Notes under the pieces: model-generated
Seen by the model: the letters and a program-made list of their open reading frames with translations, nothing else
The model's database searches: none
Told to the model about the DNA's origin: nothing
Shown: piece by piece, positions 42,668 through 51,565 of the stretch
How the letters are laid out: each line of letters starts with the position of its first letter
How positions within the stretch are numbered: the first letter of the stretch is position 1
Position numbers and translations under genes: made by a program
Assembly: GCF_022836845.1 (NCBI RefSeq)
Contig: NZ_JAJNNZ010000017.1
Coordinates: 1-64,000, forward strand
Origin: Vibrio gelatinilyticus
GTDB taxonomy: Bacteria; Pseudomonadota; Gammaproteobacteria; Enterobacterales; Vibrionaceae
DNA: 64,000 bases
Reading direction: 5' to 3'

Positions 42668-44071
42668 ATGGCTACAGGTAAGATCGTACAGATCATCGGT
42701 GCGGTAGTCGACGTAGAGTTCCCGCAGGGTGAAGTACCACGTGTATACGACGCTCTAAATGTTATTGAAGCGAAAGAACGTCTTGTTCTTGAAGTTCAGC
42801 AACAGCTAGGCGGTGGCGTAATTCGCGCAATCGTAATGGGTAGCTCTGATGGTTTACGTCGTGGTTTGACAGTAGAAAATACTGGCGCTCCAATCACAGT
42901 TCCAGTGGGCAGCAAAACGCTTGGCCGTATCATGAATGTACTTGGTGATGCGATTGACGAGTGTGGCGACATTGGCGCTGAAGAACATTATGCAATTCAC
43001 CGTTCAGCTCCAAGCTATGAAGAGCAGTCTAACGAGACAGCCCTTCTAGAAACTGGTGTTAAAGTAATCGACTTGATTTGCCCATTCGCGAAGGGTGGTA
43101 AAATCGGTCTATTCGGTGGTGCAGGTGTAGGTAAGACCGTCAACATGATGGAACTTATCAACAACATCGCACTACAGCACTCAGGTCTATCCGTATTTGC
43201 GGGAGTTGGTGAGCGTACGCGTGAAGGTAACGATTTCTACTTTGAAATGCAGGAAGCCGGTGTTGTAAACATCGAAAACCCTGAAGAATCAAAAGTAGCA
43301 ATGGTTTACGGTCAGATGAACGAGCCACCAGGCAACCGTCTACGTGTTGCACTGACTGGCCTAACAATGGCAGAACGTTTCCGTGACGAAGGTCGTGACG
43401 TACTGTTGTTTGTTGATAACATCTACCGTTATACACTTGCAGGTACAGAGGTTTCGGCTCTACTAGGTCGTATGCCATCTGCGGTAGGTTATCAGCCAAC
43501 TCTTGCAGAAGAGATGGGTGTACTTCAGGAGCGTATCACGTCAACTAAGTCTGGTTCTATCACGTCTGTACAGGCGGTATACGTACCAGCGGATGACTTG
43601 ACTGACCCGTCTCCAGCAACCACCTTTGCTCACTTAGATGCAACAGTTGTACTTAACCGTAATATCGCAGCAATGGGTCTTTACCCTGCGATTGACCCAC
43701 TAGATTCAACATCTCGTATGCTTGATCCTCTAGTTGTAGGTCAAGAGCACTATGATATCGCTCAAGGTGTTCAAGGAACACTTCAGCGTTATAAAGAGCT
43801 GAAAGATATCATTGCTATCCTAGGTATGGACGAGCTATCTGAAGAAGATAAGCAAGTTGTATCTCGTGCTCGTAAGATTGAGAAGTTCCTTACTCAGCCT
43901 TACCACGTAGCGGAAGTATTTACAGGTGACCCAGGTGTTTACGTAGCTCTTAAAGAGACTCTGCGTGGCTTTAAAGGTCTACTAGCTGGTGAATACGATG
44001 ACATTCCAGAGCAAGCGTTCATGTACTGCGGTACTATCGACGAAGCTATTGAGAATGCCAAGAAGCTATAA
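42668..44071 (+). CDS. atpD: ATP synthase F1 subunit beta
   Basis: The beta subunit carries the catalytic sites. The 467-residue protein has Walker A GGAGVGKT (150-157), GERTREGNDFY, Walker B LLFVDNIYR and the signature PAIDPLDSTSRML. One residue note: the usual VLLFVDNIFRF reads VDNIYRY here. Length matches E. coli (460). Confidence 0.97.
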   Translation: MATGKIVQIIGAVVDVEFPQGEVPRVYDALNVIEAKERLVLEVQQQLGGGVIRAIVMGSSDGLRRGLTVENTGAPITVPVGSKTLGRIMNVLGDAIDECGDIGAEEHYAIHRSAPSYEEQSNETALLETGVKVIDLICPFAKGGKIGLFGGAGVGKTVNMMELINNIALQHSGLSVFAGVGERTREGNDFYFEMQEAGVVNIENPEESKVAMVYGQMNEPPGNRLRVALTGLTMAERFRDEGRDVLLFVDNIYRYTLAGTEVSALLGRMPSAVGYQPTLAEEMGVLQERITSTKSGSITSVQAVYVPADDLTDPSPATTFAHLDATVVLNRNIAAMGLYPAIDPLDSTSRMLDPLVVGQEHYDIAQGVQGTLQRYKELKDIIAILGMDELSEEDKQVVSRARKIEKFLTQPYHVAEVFTGDPGVYVALKETLRGFKGLLAGEYDDIPEQAFMYCGTIDEAIENAKKL

Positions 44072-44089
44072 GGCTAAATAGGAGGCGAT

Positions 44090-44512
44090 ATGGCAGCAAT
44101 AACCTTTCATCTTGATGTTGTCAGTGCGGAGAAGAAACTATTTTCTGGCCGTGTTGAAACATTCCAGGTGACCGGTAGCGAAGGTGAACTGGGTATATTC
44201 CACGGCCACACTCCGCTGCTGACCGCTCTTACGCCTGGTATGGTGCGTATCGTGAAACAGCACGGCCACGAAGAGTTCATTTATGTCTCTGGTGGTATTG
44301 TTGAAGTTCAGCCAGGCACTGCGACAGTGTTGGCTGATACAGCAATCCGTGGTGAAGAACTTGATGCATCGAAGGCAGAAGAAGCCAAGCGCAAGGCTGA
44401 GGAGCATATCCACAATCAGCATGGCGACATGGACTTCGCACAAGCGGCCAGTGAACTGGCTAAAGCCATCGCTCAGCTTCGTGTAATCGAACTGACGAAA
44501 AAGCGTCGCTAG
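44090..44512 (+). CDS. atpC: ATP synthase F1 subunit epsilon
   Basis: Epsilon couples the rotor and inhibits ATP hydrolysis. The 140-residue protein has the N-terminal beta-sandwich (TFHLDVVSAEKKLFSGRVETFQVTGSEGELGIFHGHTPLLTAL) and a C-terminal helical hairpin. It is the last gene of the operon, followed by a strong terminator. Confidence 0.96.
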   Translation: MAAITFHLDVVSAEKKLFSGRVETFQVTGSEGELGIFHGHTPLLTALTPGMVRIVKQHGHEEFIYVSGGIVEVQPGTATVLADTAIRGEELDASKAEEAKRKAEEHIHNQHGDMDFAQAASELAKAIAQLRVIELTKKRR

Positions 44513-44538
44513 TTTAGTTAACTAAATTAGCCGCGAAC

Positions 44539-44570
44539 CAAAGGCGACCTCAAGGTCGCCTTTTTGTTTT
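44539..44570 (+). terminator. Terminator of the ATP synthase operon
   Basis: AAGGCGACC / GGTCGCCTT with a 4-nt loop is followed by TTTGTTTT. Confidence 0.92.
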
Positions 44571-44661
44571 ATTTTTAGAGAAAACTTGACCAAAAAGTTT
44601 AACACTTAAGCGGATCATCGTTAAAATTACAATCATAAAATACAACGTCAATGGATAGAAA

Positions 44662-46026
44662 ATGAAATTTAGTGCAGTGGTTCTTGCGGCGGGTAAGGGT
44701 ACCCGTATGTACTCAAATATGCCGAAGGTGTTGCACACCTTAGCGGGCAAACCGATGGTGAAGCATGTGATTGACACCTGTCAAAACGTGGGTTCGCAAA
44801 ACATTCACTTGGTGTTTGGCCATGGTGGGGAGCAGATGCAGCAGACTCTGAGCGCTGAGAGCGTTAATTGGGTTTTGCAAGCAGAGCAGCTCGGTACTGG
44901 CCACGCGGTTGATCAAGCATCCCCGCACATTGCCGACGATGAAAAAGTGCTGGTGTTGTACGGCGATGTGCCACTCATTTCAGAACAAACGATCGAGAAC
45001 CTTCTCGATGCTCAGCCAAATGGCGGTATTGCGCTGCTAACAGTGGTGCTTGATAACCCTGCGGGTTACGGTCGCATTGTACGTCGCAATGGCCCAGTAA
45101 TAGCGATTGTCGAGCACAAAGATGCGACAGAAGAGCAAAAATTAATTAAAGAAATCAATACTGGTGTGCTGGTGGCTACTGGTGGCGATCTTAAACGCTG
45201 GTTATCTGGCCTGAGCAATAATAATGCCCAGGGGGAATACTATCTCACCGACGTTATCGCTGCGGCACACGCGGAAGGGCGTGCGGTTGAAGCGGTGCAT
45301 CCTGCCAACCCTATTGAAGTTGAAGGCGTGAATGATCGTGCTCAGTTGGCACGATTAGAGCGAGCTTTTCAATCAATGCAAGCTCAGACTCTGCTAGAGC
45401 AGGGCGTGATGCTGCGCGACCCTAGTCGTTTTGATCTGCGTGGTCAGCTTCAGTGTGGAATGGATGTTGAAATTGATACAAATGTAATTATTGAAGGCAG
45501 TGTAACACTAGGCGACAACGTCATTATTGGTACTGGTTGCGTATTGAAAGATTGCGAAATCGATGACAATACTATTGTCCGTCCATACAGCGTGATTGAA
45601 GGTGCGACCGTTGGTGAAAAATGTACGGTAGGTCCATTCACCCGTCTTCGTCCTGGTGCGGATATGCGCAATGACTCTCACGTCGGTAATTTTGTTGAGG
45701 TGAAGAATGCTCGTTTAGGTGAAGGTTCTAAAGCCAATCACTTAACGTACTTGGGCGATGCTGAGATCGGCCAGCGCACTAATGTTGGTGCGGGTGTGAT
45801 TACTTGTAACTACGATGGCGCGAACAAATTTAAGACGGTCATTGGTGATGACGTTTTTGTTGGGTCTGATTCTCAGCTGATTGCACCTGTGACGATTGCC
45901 GATGGTGCCACTGTAGGTGCTGGTTCGACTGTCACCAAGGATGTCGCAAAAGATGAACTGGTCATTTCACGAGCTCGTGAGCGCCGAATTGCCAACTGGC
46001 AGCGCCCAGTAAAAAAGAAGTCATAG
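44662..46026 (+). CDS. glmU: Bifunctional GlcNAc-1-P uridyltransferase / GlcN-1-P acetyltransferase GlmU
   Basis: GlmU makes UDP-GlcNAc, the precursor of peptidoglycan and LPS, in two steps. The 454 residues consist of an N-terminal nucleotidyltransferase (LAAGKGTRMYSNMPKVLH, then YGDVPL) and a C-terminal left-handed beta-helix with hexapeptide repeats (VIIGTGCVLKDCEIDDNTIVRPYSVIEGA). E. coli GlmU has 456. It has its own promoter gap and terminator. Confidence 0.97.
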   Translation: MKFSAVVLAAGKGTRMYSNMPKVLHTLAGKPMVKHVIDTCQNVGSQNIHLVFGHGGEQMQQTLSAESVNWVLQAEQLGTGHAVDQASPHIADDEKVLVLYGDVPLISEQTIENLLDAQPNGGIALLTVVLDNPAGYGRIVRRNGPVIAIVEHKDATEEQKLIKEINTGVLVATGGDLKRWLSGLSNNNAQGEYYLTDVIAAAHAEGRAVEAVHPANPIEVEGVNDRAQLARLERAFQSMQAQTLLEQGVMLRDPSRFDLRGQLQCGMDVEIDTNVIIEGSVTLGDNVIIGTGCVLKDCEIDDNTIVRPYSVIEGATVGEKCTVGPFTRLRPGADMRNDSHVGNFVEVKNARLGEGSKANHLTYLGDAEIGQRTNVGAGVITCNYDGANKFKTVIGDDVFVGSDSQLIAPVTIADGATVGAGSTVTKDVAKDELVISRARERRIANWQRPVKKKS

Positions 46027-46045
46027 TCATCAATATCATATAATT

Positions 46046-46073
46046 AAGCCCCGATTTATCGGGGCTTTTTTTG
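46046..46073 (+). terminator. Terminator after glmU
   Basis: A 10-bp stem (AAGCCCCGAT / ATCGGGGCTT) with a T-run. It stands 3 bp before the end of the convergent permease gene. Confidence 0.9.
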
Positions 46074-46076
46074 GTG

Positions 46077-46820
46077 TTAATGAGAGGGGATGGCAATGCG
46101 CTTTTCTAGCCAACGAATTGCTTGTGAAACCAGTAAAATTAGCAGTAAATACTCAATCACTAAAAAGGTATAGATCTCTAGCGGTAAGTACTCATTAACC
46201 ACCAACTCATTAGCTCGCCGGGTCAGATCGCTCAGACCAATCACACTGACCAAAGAGGACATTTTTAAAATATAAACAAACTGGTTACCTAGCGGTGGCA
46301 GTATTTGTCTGAATGCTTGGGGCAGGATAATTAAACGCATTTTTTGCCAATAATTAAGCCCCAACGACTCTGCGGCTTCGTGTTGTCCTTGTGAAATGGC
46401 TTGTATTCCTCCACGAAACACTTCGGCCATAAAGGCGCTTTCAGCGACAGTGAGTGCGATCACGCCAGCCCAAAAGTGATTGAGGGAAATGTCCAGTAAG
46501 GTGGGCATGCCATAATAAACCCACAGCAAAAGGACCAGCACCGGAATGGACCGTATTACTTCAACATACACGCGGTTTAGCCATTGAAGCCAGCGACGGT
46601 GCGATAGAGCAGGAAAGGCGACAAGCAGGCCAAGCAACATGGCCAATACCATACTGAGCAGTGATATTTTTATGGTATCTGAGAAGCCTGAGATCAGAAA
46701 CCGCAGGTTTGTCTGTCCTTGTGTTGTCGATGGATCGAGAACATACCATCCCCAGTCATAGCCACTACAACCTTGCAGAAATGGTAAAAAAAGAGCGATA
46801 AAAATAATTTTTTGGCTCAC
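46077..46820 (-). CDS. Polar amino-acid ABC transporter permease with lipobox-like N-terminus
   Basis: The 247-residue protein is a His/Glu/Gln/Arg-type permease: GFSDTIKISLLSMVLAMLLGLLVAF, YVEVIRSIPVLVLLLWVYYGMP, and the coupling segment AEVFRGGIQAISQGQHEAAESLGLNYWQKMRLIILPQAFRQILPPLGNQFVYILKMSSLVSVIGL. Unusually the first residues (MSQKIIFIALFLPFLQGCSGYDW) look like a lipoprotein signal with a cysteine at 18. It is divergent from a binding-protein gene at 46911, with a 90-bp gap. No ATPase gene is nearby, so it would need an ATPase encoded elsewhere. Confidence 0.85.
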   Translation of the reverse strand: MSQKIIFIALFLPFLQGCSGYDWGWYVLDPSTTQGQTNLRFLISGFSDTIKISLLSMVLAMLLGLLVAFPALSHRRWLQWLNRVYVEVIRSIPVLVLLLWVYYGMPTLLDISLNHFWAGVIALTVAESAFMAEVFRGGIQAISQGQHEAAESLGLNYWQKMRLIILPQAFRQILPPLGNQFVYILKMSSLVSVIGLSDLTRRANELVVNEYLPLEIYTFLVIEYLLLILLVSQAIRWLEKRIAIPSH

Positions 46821-46910
46821 AAAGGCCTCTCTTTCCCAGAAAAATCTTTTATATACTGCTATGTTATCAATGTTGTCGGAAAAATGTTAAATACTTTAAG
46901 GGATTAATTA

Positions 46911-47687
46911 ATGAAGAAGTGGATTCTAGTATTATCACTCGTTGTTTTATCAGTGGGGCAAGTGTCGGCGGAAGTGAGCCGGTTACAGAAAATTTTGGAT
47001 GACGGAGTTCTGAGAGTCGGAACTACAGGGGATTGGAACCCAATGACCATAAAAGATCCGGCGACCAACTCTTATCGCGGGTTCGATATTGATGTGACCA
47101 CTGAGCTTGCTAAAGATCTCGGGGTGAAAGTGGAATACGTAGCCACGGATTGGAAAACGCTAGTGAATGGTATTACCGCTGATAAATACGATATGACGGG
47201 CAGCGCGTCGCTAAATATGTCTCGAGCCAAAGTCGCTGGCTATAGTCAGCCCTATTTTTATTTAGCGTTTGTTCCAGTGGTGCAAAAGAAAGACCTTGAG
47301 AAATACTCTGGCTGGGCGGATTTTAATCAACCAAGTGTTAAAGTAGCAGCCACATTAGGAACGGTTCAAGAAAAGATGGTGAAAGACTTCTTTCCAAAAG
47401 CTGAGCATATTGTGATTGAAGCGCCTGCTCGTGATTTCCAGGAACTGTTGGCGCGTCGTGCTGATGTTTCTGTCACGTCAAATGTCGAAGCGGCTACATT
47501 GGTTACCAAATTCAAACAACTCGCAATCGCGCCAGTAAAAGAAGCGCGTAAACCGACCCCGATTTCAATGCTATTGCCCCAGACCGATCAGGTTTGGATT
47601 AATTATGTTAATCACTGGGTCGAACTGAAAAAGACACAAGGCTTCTTTAAGGCAACGGCCGAAAAGTGGGGTTTAAAAAGCCTCTAA
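46911..47687 (+). CDS. PheC-like periplasmic amino-acid-binding protein
   Basis: The 258-residue protein has a signal peptide (about 1-20, ending VSA) and then the SBP_bac_3 fold. RLQKILDDGVLRVGTTGDWNPMTIKDPATNSYRGFDIDV resembles cyclohexadienyl dehydratase (PheC) and related binding proteins. It could bind an amino acid for the divergent permease, or be an enzyme of the PheC type; I favour the former from context. AAGGGA precedes the ATG. It is followed by a terminator. Confidence 0.75.
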   Translation: MKKWILVLSLVVLSVGQVSAEVSRLQKILDDGVLRVGTTGDWNPMTIKDPATNSYRGFDIDVTTELAKDLGVKVEYVATDWKTLVNGITADKYDMTGSASLNMSRAKVAGYSQPYFYLAFVPVVQKKDLEKYSGWADFNQPSVKVAATLGTVQEKMVKDFFPKAEHIVIEAPARDFQELLARRADVSVTSNVEAATLVTKFKQLAIAPVKEARKPTPISMLLPQTDQVWINYVNHWVELKKTQGFFKATAEKWGLKSL

Positions 47688-47693
47688 CGTAGT

Positions 47694-47726
47694 AAAGGGC
47701 GACAGAGTCGCCCTTTGTGGTTTTTT
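47694..47726 (+). terminator. Terminator after the PheC-like gene
   Basis: AAAGGGCGA / TCGCCCTTT with a 5-nt loop is followed by TGTGGTTTTTT. Confidence 0.8.
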
Positions 47727-47739
47727 GCTGCTAGCTTTT

Positions 47740-48945
47740 TTATTCGTCACTTACAACGCGTGAGTTATCTGGCAATGTAAGCCCACGAGTGAGTGTTGGA
47801 GTAGCAATAAGGTAACTTAACCACATCAAGACTAAGCAGCCTAAAATAACATAACCCACGGCTGCCTGCGCTACGAGTGCGAACGCAGCAACGATGACAC
47901 TGGCAAGGCTACTGATGCCTATTTGTAGGCTATTTTGCAATCCTGCCGCTGTTGCAGAGCAATGTGGTGCGCTAGATAGGGCGCGATTGACCACAATTGG
48001 GTAAAGCGCACCATTCGCGACAGCCAGCAGACAAAATGGAGCGAGAATTGGCCAAACGCTTGAAAGTTCCCATTGGCATGCAACAAAAACCAGTAAAATA
48101 GCCACTGTCTCTAGACCAAGTAATTGTTTAAGGACTGTCTCATCTCCAAGCTTTACCACCAACTTCTTACCTAGGTAACCACCAAGCATAAAAGCGATGG
48201 TTTGCGGAACAAAGCTCATTCCAATGTCTTTCGCTGAGTAACCCAATTGGCTCATGATCTCTGGCATACCGGTTAAGTAAGCAAAGAAAGCAGCCGAAGC
48301 AACAGCGTATAGCAACACATTGCCGACATAGTCACGTGAGGCTAATAAACTCTTTAGATCATCTGAGATGGCGGTTTGTTTTTGCTCTATCTTTTGCTGA
48401 TCGTTCATTGATAGGGTAATCGCAGCTAAAAGCGCTCCTGTTATGGCTAGTACCACAAAAATGCTATGCCAGCCCCATAGTTCGGTAAGCAAGACGCCTA
48501 ACTGCGGTGCAAGCGCCGGAGATAGCGCCACCAGCGGCATAATAGTAGCAAAAACCTGTTGGCTGGTTTTTTTATCGAACTTGTCAATGACCATCGACTG
48601 CCAGATCACGGCTGGTGCGCAAACGCCGATGGCTTGAAGTAAACGAAGAGACAATAGTTGCCATACCTCTTGGCTCCATGCCAGCCCCACCGAAGCGACG
48701 GTAAAAATGGCTAAGCCAGAAAATAACGTGTTGCGATGACCAAAACGATCGCTGGCCAGTCCCCATAAGAATTGTCCTAAGCCCATACCAACTAAAAAAA
48801 CGGTAAGCGATAGCGCAATTTGCTCTGGCCCGGTAGCAAAGTCCTGCTCAATCAGCTTAAAAGCAGGTAAGTACATGTCCGTGGCTATAAAGCCCAACAT
48901 AGATAAAGCAGAAAGATAGATAAGTTGTAGTTTTGTGATTTTCAT
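47740..48945 (-). CDS. punC: Purine nucleoside exporter PunC (MFS, Bcr/CflA family)
   Basis: This 401-residue, twelve-helix major-facilitator protein closely resembles E. coli PunC (YdhC). Shared blocks are LGFIATDMYLPAFK, LRLLQAIGVCAPAVIWQSMVIDKF, IMPLVALSPALAPQLG and SFVPQTIAFMLGGY. E. coli PunC is reported to move purine nucleosides such as adenosine; the wider family exports drugs. Its divergent neighbour is the matching LysR activator punR, the same arrangement as in E. coli, which supports the call. Confidence 0.85.
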   Translation of the reverse strand: MKITKLQLIYLSALSMLGFIATDMYLPAFKLIEQDFATGPEQIALSLTVFLVGMGLGQFLWGLASDRFGHRNTLFSGLAIFTVASVGLAWSQEVWQLLSLRLLQAIGVCAPAVIWQSMVIDKFDKKTSQQVFATIMPLVALSPALAPQLGVLLTELWGWHSIFVVLAITGALLAAITLSMNDQQKIEQKQTAISDDLKSLLASRDYVGNVLLYAVASAAFFAYLTGMPEIMSQLGYSAKDIGMSFVPQTIAFMLGGYLGKKLVVKLGDETVLKQLLGLETVAILLVFVACQWELSSVWPILAPFCLLAVANGALYPIVVNRALSSAPHCSATAAGLQNSLQIGISSLASVIVAAFALVAQAAVGYVILGCLVLMWLSYLIATPTLTRGLTLPDNSRVVSDE

Positions 48946-49084
48946 TTTATTTTCCTTGAAATTATTTCACAGGAAAGGTTTGGCGCCAGCCCTATCTGTA
49001 AATCATCGACATTCTATTTATTGTCTCTATAAAAATGAAACGCTATATTTTCTAGTTATCTATCAAATTATTTGAAAGCAATGT

Positions 49085-49984
49085 ATGTACTCAAGATCAT
49101 CGTTAGAAATGTTGGATATGGTAGCGAGGTTGGGCAGTTTTAGTGCCGCAGCCGAGGCATTGCATAAAGTGCCTTCTGCGATCAGTTATAGCGTGCGCCA
49201 GATTGAACAGGAACTGGGGGTTAAGGTGTTTCATCGACTGCCTCGAAAAGTAGAGTTGACACCAGCAGGTAAGGTGTTTCTTGAACAAGCGCGGCTGATG
49301 CTAAGGCAGATGGATGAGATCACTCATAGAACAAGACGTACAGCTCAAGGGTGGCAAAGTACCTTAAAGCTGACGTTAGATAATATTGTAAGGCTGGATA
49401 AGCTTCCGCTACTCATTGAAGATTTCTATGCGCAATTTGAATTTGCTGAACTGCAGATCAATATGGAAGTCTATAACGGTTCGTGGGAAGCATTATCACA
49501 GCAGCGTGCGGACATTGTGATTGGGGCAACCAGCGCGGTGCCAATCAACGGTGAATACGGTGTGACCAATATGGGGAGTCTGGACTGGGCATTGGTTATG
49601 TCACCCAATCATCCGTGTGCGGGCCTCACAACCCTGACAGAAGAGCTGGTGTCCCCTTTTCCTGCTGTGTGTCTTGATGATACCTCCAGAGAGTTGCCCA
49701 AGCGTCATACTGACCACTACGCAAAACAACGTAGGCTGTTGCTGCCAAATTGGTACAGCGCCATTGAATGTCTCAAGCAGGGAGTGGGTGTGGGCTATAT
49801 GCCGCGTCATATCGCTCAGCAATATCTATCTCGAGGGGAATTGGTGGAAAAGATCATCGGAACCCAAAAGCTCAATAGTGAGTGCTGCCTGGTGTGGCAT
49901 AAGCGTCAAAACCATCGCTTGATAAATTGGATGATCGATTATTTGGGGGATGAAGAGCAGCTTTATCTAGATTGGCTGAAATAA
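49085..49984 (+). CDS. punR: LysR-type regulator PunR
   Basis: The 299-residue protein has a LysR helix-turn-helix (about 6-63, LEMLDMVARLGSFSAAAEALHKVPSAISYSVRQIEQELGVKVFHR) and effector domain. It resembles E. coli PunR (YdhB) along its length: VPSAISYSVRQ, LDNIVR, VYNGSWEALSQQRADIVIGATSAVPINGEYG, DDTSRELPKR and the end NWMIDYLGDEEQLYLDWLK. PunR activates punC in response to nucleosides in E. coli. The start codon follows GCAATGT without a strong ribosome-binding site. Confidence 0.85.
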   Translation: MYSRSSLEMLDMVARLGSFSAAAEALHKVPSAISYSVRQIEQELGVKVFHRLPRKVELTPAGKVFLEQARLMLRQMDEITHRTRRTAQGWQSTLKLTLDNIVRLDKLPLLIEDFYAQFEFAELQINMEVYNGSWEALSQQRADIVIGATSAVPINGEYGVTNMGSLDWALVMSPNHPCAGLTTLTEELVSPFPAVCLDDTSRELPKRHTDHYAKQRRLLLPNWYSAIECLKQGVGVGYMPRHIAQQYLSRGELVEKIIGTQKLNSECCLVWHKRQNHRLINWMIDYLGDEEQLYLDWLK

Positions 49985-49987
49985 GAA

Positions 49988-50008
49988 ATGGGAAGCGAGG
50001 CTTCCCAT
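49988..50008. terminator. Hairpin between convergent punR and ilvA
   Basis: A perfect 9-bp stem (ATGGGAAGC / GCTTCCCAT, loop GAG) lies between two convergent gene ends. T-tracts on either side are weak. Confidence 0.5.
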
Positions 50009-50021
50009 GTTGAATCATTGA

Positions 50022-51560
50022 TTAAGATAAGAAAAACTTGTACGACGGGTTGTCCGTCTCATCTTTGCATTGATAGCCTAGCTCTCGCAAATGAGCGGAG
50101 AACTCATGTAAATCACTGTCTTCAAGCTCAAAACCACATAGCACACGGCCATAATCAGCGCCTTGGTTACGGTAGTTGAATAAGCTAATGTTCCAGTGAG
50201 TTCCTAACGTGCTCAAGAACTTAAGTAAAGCTCCTGGGTATTCAGGGAATTCAAAACTATACAAGCGTTCTTTTATTGGCTTGGATGGCCTACCGCCAAT
50301 CATATAGCGAATATGCAGTTTCGCCATTTCATCGTCAGAGAGGTCGACAACGGGATAACCACTGGCGCGAAGATCATTAATGATACCTTCCAGCTCATCT
50401 TGGCCGCCAATAAGACGTACACCAACAAAAATATTGGCCAGCTTGTCGTCGTTATAGCGGTAGTTAAACTCCGTAACCGCACGACCACCAATGATGTTAC
50501 AGAATTCAAAGAAAGCACCTTGGCGCTCAGGAATGGTCACAGCCAAAATACCTTCACGTTTCTCACCAAGTTCACAACGTTCTGAAACATAGCGTAAACC
50601 ATGGAAGTTAGTGTTCGCTCCAGAGAGCACTGTGCCAAGTTGTTTATCTTTTAACTCATTGCTTTCTGCAAACTTTTTCAAACCCGCAAGGGCAAGAGCT
50701 CCTGACGGCTCAGCAATCGCTCGAGTGTCTTCAAAGATATCCTTAACCGCAGCACAAATCTCATCACTCGATACCGTGATATGGCCATCAATGTATTTCT
50801 GGCACAATCTGAATGTTTCATTACCGATAATTTTAACGGCAACACCATCAGCAAACATGCTGACTTGATCCAATGCGACGGGTTCCCCGGCATCCAGTGC
50901 AGCTTTCAGGCAGGCTGAGTCTTCGGGCTCAACCGCAATCACTTTGATTTCAGGCATTAGCTGTTTGACCAACACCGCGACGCCAGCCGCTAGGCCGCCA
51001 CCGCCAACAGGGACAAAAATATAGTCGAGATGGCCATTTTGCTGCAGCATCTCCATACCAATCGTACCTTGTCCTGCAATGACCAATGGGTGATCGAAAG
51101 GAGGAACAAAGGTGTAGCCATGCTTGACAGACAGGCGTTCAGCCTCAGCCTTGGCTTCATCAAAGTTGCTGCCATGAAGAACCACGTTGCCACCGAAGCC
51201 CCTTACCGCTTCGACTTTGATGTCTGGGGTGGTTTTAGGCATCACAATGGTGGTGTTGATGCCTAATTTAGTCCCAGATAGCGCCATTCCCTGAGCATGG
51301 TTACCTGCTGAGGCTGCAATCACGCCCGCACGTTTCTGCTCATCGGTTAAGTTAGCCACCATGTTGTAGGCACCACGCAGTTTAAACGAGTGTACTGGCT
51401 GGCGATCTTCGCGTTTAATTTGTACTTGGTTACCGATACGAGCGCCCAGTCTTGGCATATCTTGAAGTGGCGTTACGGTTGCCACTTCATAAACCGGCGC
51501 TCTGAGTATCTGACGCAGATAATCTGCGCCAGATTCGGGATGATTATCTGCTGGACTCAT
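50022..51560 (-). CDS. ilvA: Biosynthetic threonine deaminase IlvA
   Basis: IlvA converts threonine to 2-ketobutyrate, the first step to isoleucine, and is inhibited by isoleucine. The 512 residues have a PLP domain with the lysine K60 in HSFKLRGAYN and the glycine-rich PVGGGGLAAG loop, then two C-terminal ACT-like regulatory domains (ILAVTIPERQGAFFEFCNIIG; RLYSFEFPEYPGALLKFLSTLG). Last gene of ilvGMEDA, 5 nt after ilvD. Confidence 0.97.
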   Translation of the reverse strand: MSPADNHPESGADYLRQILRAPVYEVATVTPLQDMPRLGARIGNQVQIKREDRQPVHSFKLRGAYNMVANLTDEQKRAGVIAASAGNHAQGMALSGTKLGINTTIVMPKTTPDIKVEAVRGFGGNVVLHGSNFDEAKAEAERLSVKHGYTFVPPFDHPLVIAGQGTIGMEMLQQNGHLDYIFVPVGGGGLAAGVAVLVKQLMPEIKVIAVEPEDSACLKAALDAGEPVALDQVSMFADGVAVKIIGNETFRLCQKYIDGHITVSSDEICAAVKDIFEDTRAIAEPSGALALAGLKKFAESNELKDKQLGTVLSGANTNFHGLRYVSERCELGEKREGILAVTIPERQGAFFEFCNIIGGRAVTEFNYRYNDDKLANIFVGVRLIGGQDELEGIINDLRASGYPVVDLSDDEMAKLHIRYMIGGRPSKPIKERLYSFEFPEYPGALLKFLSTLGTHWNISLFNYRNQGADYGRVLCGFELEDSDLHEFSAHLRELGYQCKDETDNPSYKFFLS

Positions 51561-51565
51561 CGCCG

